Shown: positions 1-5,471, counted from the first letter of the stretch. The stretch is 5,471 nt of DNA from JBBDWZ01 sp050732575 (GCA_050732575.1 JBOHRF010000363.1:1-5471), one strand, 5' to 3'. The notes: generated by a model from the letters alone, not told the origin. Numbers and translations are program-made.

Positions 1-325
1 GGTCCTGGTCCAGACCCTTCGCCAACTCCGACACCTGGTCGAGAGAGCTGTGCGACTGCTCGAGCCTGGTGCGCAAGTCCGCGAGATCGCCACGGACGCC
101 GAGATACAGCCAACCCTGCACGATCAACACGGCCAGGGCCGCCAGACTCAGCAAGACACCATTCCCTGACTGTGGTCGCGCTGCCGTGCCAACGTCGCGA
201 GCTGCAGAAGGCGCGGATGGGACCTTCGACCGCGCCGCGAGCAGACCGGGCTTGCGGCCGGTTTCAACGGGATTGACGGTCCGCTGGATGGGTGGGGGCT
301 CTTCGAGATAATTGAAATCGTCCAT
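1..325 (-). CDS. N-terminal part of a single-pass membrane protein with coiled coil (unknown function), truncated by window edge
   Basis: I do not recognise the family. The reading frame opens with ATG at 325 and stays open for 108 codons to the left edge, so the C-terminus lies outside the window. Residues 1-55 are polar and rich in Pro, Ala and Arg, with Arg/Lys spread over residues 24-50, which suggests a cytoplasmic tail. Residues 57-77 form one strongly hydrophobic helix (for example ALAVLIVQGWLYL). Residues 80-105 show a heptad pattern (Leu81, Leu84, Leu88, Leu95, Val98, Leu105) typical of a coiled coil on the far side of the membrane. The start is supported by an AGGAGG Shine-Dalgarno five bases upstream. 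It lies 57 bases downstream of a same-strand stop codon at 383, so it may once have been co-transcribed with the decayed gene before it. The N-in topology and coiled coil are inference from composition. Confidence 0.8.
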   Translation of the reverse strand, partial: MDDFNYLEEPPPIQRTVNPVETGRKPGLLAARSKVPSAPSAARDVGTAARPQSGNGVLLSLAALAVLIVQGWLYLGVRGDLADLRTRLEQSHSSLDQVSELAKGLDQD

Positions 326-330
326 GTGTT

Positions 331-336
331 CCTCCT
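331..336 (-). promoter_or_regulatory. Ribosome binding site of the membrane/coiled-coil gene
   Basis: On the minus strand the sequence AGGAGG ends five bases before the ATG at 325. This is a near-perfect Shine-Dalgarno at a good distance. It decides the start of a gene that would otherwise be only an open frame running off the edge. Confidence 0.8.
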
Positions 337-382
337 GACCTCCGGCACACCTAGCGGGGACTGAGAGAAGGATGGGGCAGAA

Positions 383-571
383 CTACTGATTGTTGCCGCG
401 GCTACACTGCTCCAGGATTGCGCTGATCATATGTTTGTAATCCTGTTCGATAGGCTGGTGTTCCAGCGCCGGGAAGGTTGGGCCTGTGAGCGGGCCTGCT
501 ACGCGGGTCCGGAGTGCAAAAAGCCGGCCTCCGAGATCAACCCGTTGCGCTATCGGCTGCCGTGCTCCCAC
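383..571 (-). pseudogene. Probable C-terminal fragment of an unknown protein
   Basis: A 62-codon open stretch ends in TAG at 383-385. Its last 30 or so residues (motifs FPALEHQPIEQDY and KHMISAILEQC) have a mixed, helix-like composition that reads like a genuine protein C-terminus. The possible GTG start at 571 has no Shine-Dalgarno, and an in-frame TGA lies four codons further upstream. The best explanation is the tail of a longer gene whose frame has been broken; the remnant just upstream on the same strand may be part of it. The family is unknown and no function is proposed. It could also be a chance frame. Confidence 0.35.
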
Positions 572-606
572 CGATGTGGCTCAATCCACGGGGAACAGAG
601 TCGCGT

Positions 607-1259
607 TCAGCGTTGCGCGAGTCCTGCATAGTAGGCAAACCAGTCACTCGGGCGGGTGGTCGCGTCTTCTTTGGCTGTCTGTCGGACCCGGGGCAACACG
701 GCCTGCCAGCCGCCGTGCTCGAGTGTGACACGGGCCACTGCATTCCAGGGAGAGTATGCCGGGCCTGTTGTCGCTTTGATGGTCTCCTGTTTGGTGGGAT
801 AGAGTCGCAACGTCCTGTAGGGGATGCGCGCGGGCGGCAACGCCCAATCGAGGCGCAGCTCATCACCTTGGAGGCGGCCCGTGATTTCACCCGACCGTAT
901 GGCCAAATCCTTCATCGAAGGATGCACCCATGCCGGCGATGTCGCCCAAGGACGGACCGGTCACACCCAGAATGCTGAGCATGGCGGGGATCACCATGGT
1001 TCCGGAGGCGCCGGCTGCAACCGCGTTTGCGTTGGTCGTTGATGCGTGGAGTGCAGCGATGACGTCGCGCAAGCGTCCATCATCGAGGCTCATGCGGTAG
1101 ACACTGAGAGACGCGCCCCAACTGGAAGCGCCGCGTGCCGGCCCAGCGGAAAGCGCACGCGGTGATGACGCGTTGGTCGGCCGCCTCTCGAATTACCTCC
1201 TCCCACCGGACCTCATGAAGAGGTTGCCCGTGGGTGAAGTCACGCACCCTCACTCGCCA
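607..1259 (-). pseudogene. Decayed protein-coding gene of unknown family, read in three frames
   Basis: Three consecutive minus-strand stretches read like protein but lie in different frames. About 1259-1100 includes RVRDFTHGQPLHEVRWEE and ITACAFRWAG, with third-position GC near 76% by hand count. About 1110-925 includes YRMSLDDGRLRDVIAALHAS and then a Gly/Ala-rich apolar stretch (GTMVIPAMLSILGVTG). About 925-607 includes MKDLAIRSGEITGRL, LRLDWALPP and WNAVARVTLEHGGWQAVLP, ending in TGA at 607. Joining them needs one frameshift near 1100 and another near 925. None of the possible starts (ATG 1093, GTG 927) has a Shine-Dalgarno, so they look like internal codons. I cannot name the family. The upstream end is uncertain because it meets the plus-strand CHAT remnant around 1240. 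The segment 1101-1240 could instead belong to that gene, since its plus-strand reading also looks protein-like. Sequencing errors are an alternative to true decay. Confidence 0.4.
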
Positions 1260-1775
1260 CGCTGGCGCACCTTGCGCGCACCAGTGCACGCACGGCGGCG
1301 CAGGCGCGGAGCGCACCTCTGATCGTCGGTAATCCCACCATGCCACGCGTAATAGACTACCGCGGTCACGAACTGACGCTGGCTCCTGTCGCCGGTTGCG
1401 CTGGCGCCGGCCGGCGGCAATGACGGATTGCTGACGGTGAGTGAGGTGCTCGATGCACTGTCCTCACTTTCGGCCGAGCTGGTCGTGCTCAGCGCGTGTC
1501 GGACCGGACTCGGCGATCTCAAACAAGCGGAGGGCACGGTCGGTCTGCAGCGCGCATTTCTGGCCAAGGGCGCGCGCAGCGTGTTGGTCAGTCTGTGGAG
1601 CGTGAACGATGAGGCTAGCGTGCAACTGATGCGCAGCTTCTATACGCACTGGCTCAGTGGCGATAGCAAGGCGGAGGCGCTGCGCAAAGCGCAGATGGAA
1701 GTGCGCGGAATGCCCGGCTCGCGTTTCCACGATCCCATCTTCTGGGCCGCATTCCAACTGGTCGGCTCGTCATAG
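1238..1775 (+). pseudogene. CHAT-domain (caspase-like) protein remnant with internal deletion
   Basis: CHAT domains are caspase-HetF-like cysteine proteases with a His/Cys dyad, often fused to TPR repeats. The C-terminal part is clear. From about 1398 one frame reads GGNDGLLTVSEVL, then ELVVLSACRTGLG with the catalytic Cys codon at 1497-1499, then ARSVLVSLWSVNDEA, and ends HDPIFWAAFQLVG before TAG at 1773. The longest open part could start at TTG 1428, but that start falls inside the domain and has no Shine-Dalgarno. Upstream, in another frame (1238-1396), SHAPSLATLAHLA and APLIVGNPTMP match what normally precedes the catalytic His. The usual stretch between these blocks, including the ATHG-type His motif, is absent, and the frame changes near 1396-1400. 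A TGA at 1235 closes the upstream frame. A further plus-strand piece at 1101-1237 (LSNYLLPPDLMKRLP) may be an older N-terminal part. The protein should be inactive. The C-terminal identification is firm; the N-terminal blocks are less so. Confidence 0.8.
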
Positions 1776-1784
1776 GCCTTTTTG

Positions 1785-1868
1785 TGACGTTCACGCTCAC
1801 GTTCTCGTTTGCGTTCACGGCTGTTTTCGGGAACGGCCGTGAACGTTAACGAGTGCGTGAACGTAACG
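1785..1868. repeat. Hexamer-repeat inverted repeat, long hairpin between convergent genes
   Basis: The left arm (about 1786-1821) is built from imperfect tandem hexamers of consensus ACGTTC, and the right arm (1836-1868) from the complement, GTGAAC. The inner arms 1804-1821 and 1836-1853 pair over 18 positions with two mismatches, and 1812-1821 pairs perfectly with 1836-1845. The stem extends inward with G-U and Watson-Crick pairs to a four-base TCGG loop at 1827-1830. Outer copies (around 1787-1795 and 1857-1864) can also pair. It sits exactly between the stop codons of the convergent CHAT remnant and S9 peptidase gene, so a two-way transcription stop or mRNA 3'-end protector is likely. No T-run follows the stem on either strand, so it is not a textbook intrinsic terminator; a REP-like repeat is an alternative. 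Confidence 0.7.
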
Positions 1869-1870
1869 GG

Positions 1871-4807
1871 CTAGCGCGTCCCTGACGTCGTGGTCGTAGT
1901 GGTCGTTACTTTCTTGGGCGGCGTGATCTGGTCCTGCCCTTTCTTCAACATCGGGATGCCGGTCTTCATCCAGTCCGGCTTGGGCGCGCCCACCAGGTGG
2001 TGATCGAAGAACTCCTGCATCTTGGTGTCCATGTCACGCTGGTTGGCGCGCTTGACCGGGTTGTGCTGGTCACCGTTGTAGTTGACCATGTACGCCTCCT
2101 TGCCCAGGCGGCGCATCCCGATGTACAGCTCGATGCCCTGCTGCCAGGGCACGGCGCCATCAGCATCGTTGTGCATGATGAACAGCGGCGTCTTCACGCG
2201 ATCCAGGTAGAACAAGGGCGAGTTCTCGATGAAGCGCTCCGGGTATTCCCAGGGCGAGCCACCGATGCGGCTCTGGCCATGCTCGTACTGACTGGTGCGT
2301 GAGTTGCCCGACTCGAGACGGATGCCGCCGTAGGCGCTGGTCATGTTGGCCACCGGCGCGCCCGCCATGGCAGCCTTGAACAAATTGCTCTGCGTGATGA
2401 TGTAGGCAGTCTGATAACCGCCCCAGGACTGGCCCTGGATGCCCACGCCGTCTTCCTTCACGAAGCCCTTGTTGATCAGCATCTGCACGCCCGGCACGAT
2501 CGTCTTCAACGCGCTCGGGCCCGGATAGCCATCCTTGTAAACGATGTCCGGCTCGAACACCAGGTAACCCTTGGACAGATAGACCGGCACGTTGATGATG
2601 TTGCGGCCCGAGGGCGCGCTGTAACTGTGCAACGTGTTGGTGTGCGTCTCGTAGAAGTAGACCACCATGGGATACTTCTTCGCTGGATCGAACCCTTCCG
2701 GCTTGTACAACAGGCCGCGTGTGGGCACACCATCGATGGTACGCCACTCGACGATCTCGACGCTGCCCCAGCGGTACTGGCTCTGCTGCGGGTTGGCATC
2801 GGAGATCTTTGCCAGCTCCGTCAGGCTCGGGCCCGTGTACAGATTGGGGAACTCCTGGAAGGTCGATTCTGTGATCAGGTACTGCTCCGCATCACGCGCC
2901 TTGGTCGGCTGCCCAACACCCTTGTCTACCATCGCGATCTTGCTGGGCTGCACGTTGCCCGTGATGCGATCCTGATAGAATCCGCTGGCCTTGCTCTTAT
3001 CATCCAGCGCGCGCAACAACAGCGGCTTCGCCGGATCCAGGAACCGCGCCTCCGGATCGAGATTCACCACGCGGAACACGGTCTGTGTGCGCCGGCCCAC
3101 TGAGTCCGTAACCACACGAGCGGGCTTCACACCGAGTGGATCCAGCTCCCAAACATCGTAACGATCGTTGACCAGCACGGTCGCATCATTCGGCGTCCAG
3201 CCCGCGATGCCCCAGGCGGGCGGAATGCTCGGCGTGCTATGCGTCTCCTGATCGAACTTCACACCCATGTTGCCCGTGAGATCCACCACCTTGCCCGTTG
3301 CGATGTTGTAGGCGTGCCACTTCGCGTTCTCGAACCAGGTCACATACCTGGCACCGGGCGAGAGCGTGCCATTCCCCGGTGCGGCCTGCTTGATCAGCTT
3401 GCGCGCACCCGTTACTGCATCCGTCAAATAGATGTCCGTAGCCCCCTCGCCCCACATCGCTTCGATGGCGTACGGTGCGCCCGTGTTCTGCAGCGCGACT
3501 TTGCCATGGTCGGAGAACGTAACGTTGGGGAACTCATCGTCCGTGAGCTGCTGAAACTTGTTCAGCGCGATGTGATAAATCCCCGTGAACGTGCGCTGGC
3601 GATCGCGCGAGAGGCTGAGCAACTGCTGCGACTGCAACCGCGCATCGCGATAGTGCCACAAATCGTAAATCGACTTGGAGGCGAGGGAGTCGTAGGGGAT
3701 GGAGTCGGGGATGACGGGCGCAATGGCAAACTGGATGGCAGAACCATCGCGCGTGAACGTCACCGCGCCGCGATCGGCGACCGCAGCGCCATCGGACAGC
3801 GCACCCGACGTGACGACTGCCTTTGCTGCGGGCGCCTTCACCGATGCCGTGTAGAGCGTGAAGCGCGGCTTGGGCTGCGCCGCGTACTCATCGCGATCGG
3901 ACACAAACGTCACCTGCTGCCCCGCGCGATCGAAGGAGAGCAAACGATAGTTGCCCACACCCGCGAGTACGGGTGTCACCGCGCCGGTAGCCAGCGATCG
4001 CAAAAAGAGGCCGTCATGAGCGGGCGTAGCGCGCGACGAGACGGTGTACGCCAGCTGCGAGCCGTCCTCGTTCATCTCGATGGCCAGCACATCGTCCGTG
4101 CGCGTCTCGGTGCCCGTGGCCAGCTCGCGCAGCACCATGGCCGAGCCAAACGTCTTGCGATTCTTGGGGCGATTGGTACTGTCCGCCGCGGCCTGACCCG
4201 CACCTCCCTGCCCCTGCGCGGGCGGATCCGCCTGCAGCATGTACGAGACGTACTTCCCCGACCTGGCCGCCAACTCGAAGGAGCGCACGCCCGGGATCAG
4301 TGTGACCTTGCCATCGGCCAGGGACATGATCGCCAGTGAATTGCGCTCGGGCGGACGCACGCCAGCGCCGCGCCCGGTGCGACCGCGGGGTGCCGCAGCC
4401 GCCGCGCGCTCCACCTCATCCTTCGAGGGCTGCACCATGAAGAGCACGTACTTACTATCCGCGCTGAAGAGCGCGCCCGGGCCTGCGGGTGGCCCCTCAT
4501 CCCCCTCGCCGCCGGCCGCGCCGCCGCGTCCGGCCGGCATGCCCGGTGCCGGTGGGCGCCCCGTGTACCCGCGGGTGTGTTTGTACTCGGTCCCGGACCT
4601 GGTATTCCGGACCACGAGCTCGCCCTCGCCGACCAGGGGCTGGACGGTATAGGCCGCCCACTGGCCGTCGTTGGACAGAGCCGCGCCCTGGATGGTGCGC
4701 CAGATGTCGTAGTCGTCCTGGGTGAGCACTTTCTTGCCCGACTGGGCAAGCGCAGGAGATGCTATGGCCAGTAATGCGATGGCCAGTGCGCAGTGGCGGA
4801 AGCGCAT
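1871..4807 (-). CDS. Secreted S9 family (prolyl oligopeptidase-type) serine peptidase
   Basis: The 978-residue protein is intact and predicted to be exported to the periplasm or outside. Residues 1-21 form a Sec signal peptide (Arg-rich start, hydrophobic core, cleavage after ALA, before QSG). Residues about 40-650 resemble the beta-propeller/TolB-like gate of S9 peptidases, with blade-like repeats such as GDAxYVxW-type strands and the DLWHYRDARLQ stretch at 382-392. Low-complexity Gly/Pro/Ala linkers interrupt it at about 82-112, 135-154 and 194-216. Residues about 690-935 are the alpha/beta-hydrolase domain. The nucleophile is Ser794 in GQSWGGYQ, the acid Asp883 in NDADGAVPW and the base His915 in NGDQHNP. 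The Asp-His spacing of 32 matches DPP-IV. The usual YGGP oxyanion motif is replaced by VVYFYETH, with Tyr719 in the expected place. The tail ends in seven Thr (968-974). ATG 4807 is chosen for its signal peptide and GAGG site. S9 enzymes cleave short peptides, often after Pro; the exact specificity (DPP, acylaminoacyl, oligopeptidase) cannot be read here. At 978 residues it is longer than classical members (about 650-750). Confidence 0.95.
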   Translation of the reverse strand: MRFRHCALAIALLAIASPALAQSGKKVLTQDDYDIWRTIQGAALSNDGQWAAYTVQPLVGEGELVVRNTRSGTEYKHTRGYTGRPPAPGMPAGRGGAAGGEGDEGPPAGPGALFSADSKYVLFMVQPSKDEVERAAAAAPRGRTGRGAGVRPPERNSLAIMSLADGKVTLIPGVRSFELAARSGKYVSYMLQADPPAQGQGGAGQAAADSTNRPKNRKTFGSAMVLRELATGTETRTDDVLAIEMNEDGSQLAYTVSSRATPAHDGLFLRSLATGAVTPVLAGVGNYRLLSFDRAGQQVTFVSDRDEYAAQPKPRFTLYTASVKAPAAKAVVTSGALSDGAAVADRGAVTFTRDGSAIQFAIAPVIPDSIPYDSLASKSIYDLWHYRDARLQSQQLLSLSRDRQRTFTGIYHIALNKFQQLTDDEFPNVTFSDHGKVALQNTGAPYAIEAMWGEGATDIYLTDAVTGARKLIKQAAPGNGTLSPGARYVTWFENAKWHAYNIATGKVVDLTGNMGVKFDQETHSTPSIPPAWGIAGWTPNDATVLVNDRYDVWELDPLGVKPARVVTDSVGRRTQTVFRVVNLDPEARFLDPAKPLLLRALDDKSKASGFYQDRITGNVQPSKIAMVDKGVGQPTKARDAEQYLITESTFQEFPNLYTGPSLTELAKISDANPQQSQYRWGSVEIVEWRTIDGVPTRGLLYKPEGFDPAKKYPMVVYFYETHTNTLHSYSAPSGRNIINVPVYLSKGYLVFEPDIVYKDGYPGPSALKTIVPGVQMLINKGFVKEDGVGIQGQSWGGYQTAYIITQSNLFKAAMAGAPVANMTSAYGGIRLESGNSRTSQYEHGQSRIGGSPWEYPERFIENSPLFYLDRVKTPLFIMHNDADGAVPWQQGIELYIGMRRLGKEAYMVNYNGDQHNPVKRANQRDMDTKMQEFFDHHLVGAPKPDWMKTGIPMLKKGQDQITPPKKVTTTTTTTSGTR

Positions 4808-4813
4808 GAGATG

Positions 4814-4817
4814 CCTC
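4814..4817 (-). promoter_or_regulatory. Ribosome binding site of the S9 peptidase gene
   Basis: GAGG on the minus strand ends six bases before the ATG at 4807. Together with the signal peptide that starts at once, it supports this start codon. Confidence 0.6.
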
Positions 4818-4841
4818 GGCTTGCGGGGGTGGTGGTAAACA

Positions 4842-4858
4842 ACCGGCGGCAGGCCGGT
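4842..4858 (-). other. Small GC-rich hairpin in the S9 peptidase leader
   Basis: ACCGGC (4842-4847) and GCCGGT (4853-4858) are perfect complements around the five-base loop GGCAG. If transcription starts upstream, this hairpin lies about 35 bases before the start codon in the 5' leader of the peptidase mRNA. It may affect mRNA stability, but six-base GC stems are common by chance in such DNA. Confidence 0.3.
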
Positions 4859-4871
4859 GATGGGTGATGAA

Positions 4872-4877
4872 TGTATA
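4872..4877 (-). promoter_or_regulatory. Weak candidate -10 element for the S9 peptidase gene
   Basis: The minus strand reads TATACA, close to the TATAAT consensus, 64 bases before the start codon. No TTGACA-like hexamer stands 16-18 bases upstream (CCCTAG is there), so the call rests on one box only. Confidence 0.25.
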
Positions 4878-5006
4878 CAGGACGCGGGGCAGGGCTAGGG
4901 CGTTAATGATGTAACGGACCCTCAACCCTTTATTCGGTGTGGAGATAGGCGTTCGTACTGATCACTAAAAGATCTGCCCAGGCCAACGCAATGAGGGACC
5001 CCGGAC

Positions 5007-5025
5007 ATAGGTCATCATGACCTAT
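5007..5025. promoter_or_regulatory. Perfect 19-bp palindrome, candidate repressor/activator operator
   Basis: The sequence ATAGGTCATCATGACCTAT has two 9-base arms that are exact reverse complements around a single central C at 5016. Short, near-symmetric sites like this are typical binding sites for dimeric helix-turn-helix regulators. It lies 94 bases upstream of the ATG of the right-edge gene and 199 bases upstream of the S9 peptidase start, so it could control either. The regulator is not in the window. The arms also form a hairpin, but with a one-base spacer this is poor as RNA, and no T-run follows, so a terminator is unlikely. Confidence 0.5.
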
Positions 5026-5106
5026 TGCGCTGATTACTACGTTGTCGTGATTCAAAGCTAGAGATGTCGCCCACGTTCTTGGGCTTCGAAAACCCATGAA
5101 GGTTTC

Positions 5107-5112
5107 AAGGGG
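5107..5112 (+). promoter_or_regulatory. Ribosome binding site of the right-edge gene
   Basis: AAGGGG lies seven bases before the ATG at 5120. An in-frame ATG at 5096 would add eight residues but has no Shine-Dalgarno, so this site favours the 5120 start. Confidence 0.5.
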
Positions 5113-5119
5113 CATTGCC

Positions 5120-5471
5120 ATGACGAGGGATGAGATATCGGAAACATACGCGCTTTTCCGATTCGGTAATTCCGGCCTTGGAAATCTCTTCAGTCCTAAC
5201 GTGCCGGACGAAGTCTACCAACGGCTCAAAGGGCTCGATCAAGCGCCAATCACGAAAGTTCAGCTCAACCAACTTCTGGTGCTGTCTACAGCTGGTAGCA
5301 TCTCCGACGGGTTCTTCAGGTACTACTGGCGTCATCAACCTGAACACCCGTACAACGTCGCGCGGCTACCATTCTACAATTCCACCATGACCGAAGGGCT
5401 CCAGCAGGAAGCAACATCCCACGACCATCTTCGTTGGGGATTCTACCGGTTGTATTTGGACGGGCTTCTGT
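5120..5471 (+). CDS. N-terminal part of an unrecognised protein, truncated by window edge
   Basis: The frame from ATG 5120 stays open for 117 codons to the right edge. The product reads like a soluble globular protein: it begins MTRDEISETYALFRFGNSG, then has NLFSPNVPDEVYQRL, a helix-like VQLNQLLVLS, and an aromatic-rich stretch (GFFRYYWRHQPEHPY, LRWGFYRLYLDG). There is no signal peptide or membrane segment. I do not recognise the family and give no function. Hand counts give about 50-52% GC, against 62-73% in the neighbouring peptidase gene, which suggests horizontal acquisition. A palindromic candidate operator lies 94 bases upstream. It is transcribed away from the S9 peptidase gene. The start is chosen by the AAGGGG site; ATG 5096 is the alternative. 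The overlapping open frames on the other strand (5105-5347) and in another plus frame (5130-5390) look like shadows. Confidence 0.75.
   Translation, partial: MTRDEISETYALFRFGNSGLGNLFSPNVPDEVYQRLKGLDQAPITKVQLNQLLVLSTAGSISDGFFRYYWRHQPEHPYNVARLPFYNSTMTEGLQQEATSHDHLRWGFYRLYLDGLL

Larger units (their letters stand above)
4808..5119. other. Divergent intergenic region between the S9 peptidase and the right-edge gene
   Basis: About 312 bases without a credible gene separate two divergently transcribed genes. It holds the peptidase ribosome binding site, leader hairpin and weak -10 box on the left, a perfect 19-bp palindrome at 5007-5025, and the ribosome binding site of the right-edge gene. GC content falls from the peptidase level to about 47% in the block 4921-4980, so a compositional boundary lies within this region. 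A 63-codon minus-strand frame at 4930-5121 is not supported as a gene. Confidence 0.6.

Noticed and set aside
514..978. A 154-codon plus-strand open frame
   Set aside because: It is rich in Arg, Cys and Pro with no recognisable motif or Shine-Dalgarno; the minus-strand reading of the same region looks far more like protein.
1779..1784. T-run as an intrinsic terminator for the CHAT remnant
   Set aside because: The T-run precedes the hairpin instead of following it, and no stem lies just upstream of it.
1785..1868. CRISPR-like array
   Set aside because: The repeat unit is only six bases, with no spacers; the structure is one hairpin.
2160..2747. A 195-codon minus-strand open frame in another frame of the peptidase gene
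   Set aside because: It is an out-of-frame shadow of the hydrolase domain, whose true frame carries the complete catalytic triad.
3239..4339. A 366-codon plus-strand open frame
   Set aside because: It lies wholly antisense to the S9 peptidase gene. The product is Arg/His-rich with no domain sense, and long antisense frames are expected in GC-rich genes.
5096..5098. Upstream in-frame ATG for the right-edge gene
   Set aside because: There is no Shine-Dalgarno before it, while the ATG at 5120 has AAGGGG at seven bases. It remains a possible alternative start.
4930..5121. A 63-codon minus-strand open frame
   Set aside because: It has no Shine-Dalgarno, it lies in low-GC intergenic DNA across the palindrome, and its start collides with the start and ribosome site of the plus-strand gene.
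5105..5347. An 80-codon minus-strand open frame
   Set aside because: It is antisense to the better-supported plus-strand frame from 5120, which stays open to the edge and has a ribosome site.

Overview
This is a GC-rich window (hand-counted blocks inside the large gene run about 62-73% GC) that most resembles a high-GC Gram-negative bacterium. The large gene encodes a secreted S9 peptidase with a classical signal peptide. Gammaproteobacteria of the Lysobacter/Steroidobacter kind or Gemmatimonadota would fit, but nothing here fixes the taxon. No rRNA, tRNA, CRISPR array, transposase or replication origin was seen.

Layout. Left edge (1-325, minus): the start of an unrecognised membrane protein with a cytoplasmic Pro-rich tail, one transmembrane helix and a heptad-repeat coiled coil. 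It has a very good Shine-Dalgarno and runs out of the window. About 383-1259 (mostly minus): no intact gene. Protein-like stretches in shifting frames look like a decayed gene of unknown family. About 1238-1775 (plus): a broken CHAT-domain (caspase-like protease) gene. The C-terminal part with the catalytic Cys motif is well preserved, but the piece carrying the catalytic His is gone and the two remaining pieces are in different frames. 1785-1868: hexamer repeats forming a long hairpin between two convergent genes. 1871-4807 (minus): an intact 978-residue exported prolyl-oligopeptidase-family (S9) serine peptidase with a Ser/Asp/His triad. 4808-5119: a divergent intergenic region that falls to about 47% GC in its middle and holds a perfect 19-bp palindrome. 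5120-5471 (plus): the start of an unrecognised gene of about 50% GC, cut by the right edge.

How it fits together. The S9 peptidase is a stand-alone housekeeping or nutritional enzyme, with no partner genes visible. The left third looks like a degrading accessory locus (CHAT remnant, unknown remnant, membrane coiled-coil protein). The right end looks like the edge of a compositionally distinct, perhaps acquired, segment, with a candidate operator in front of its first gene. I did not find a complete new system. The best leads are the right-edge gene with its palindrome, and the mutilated CHAT locus.
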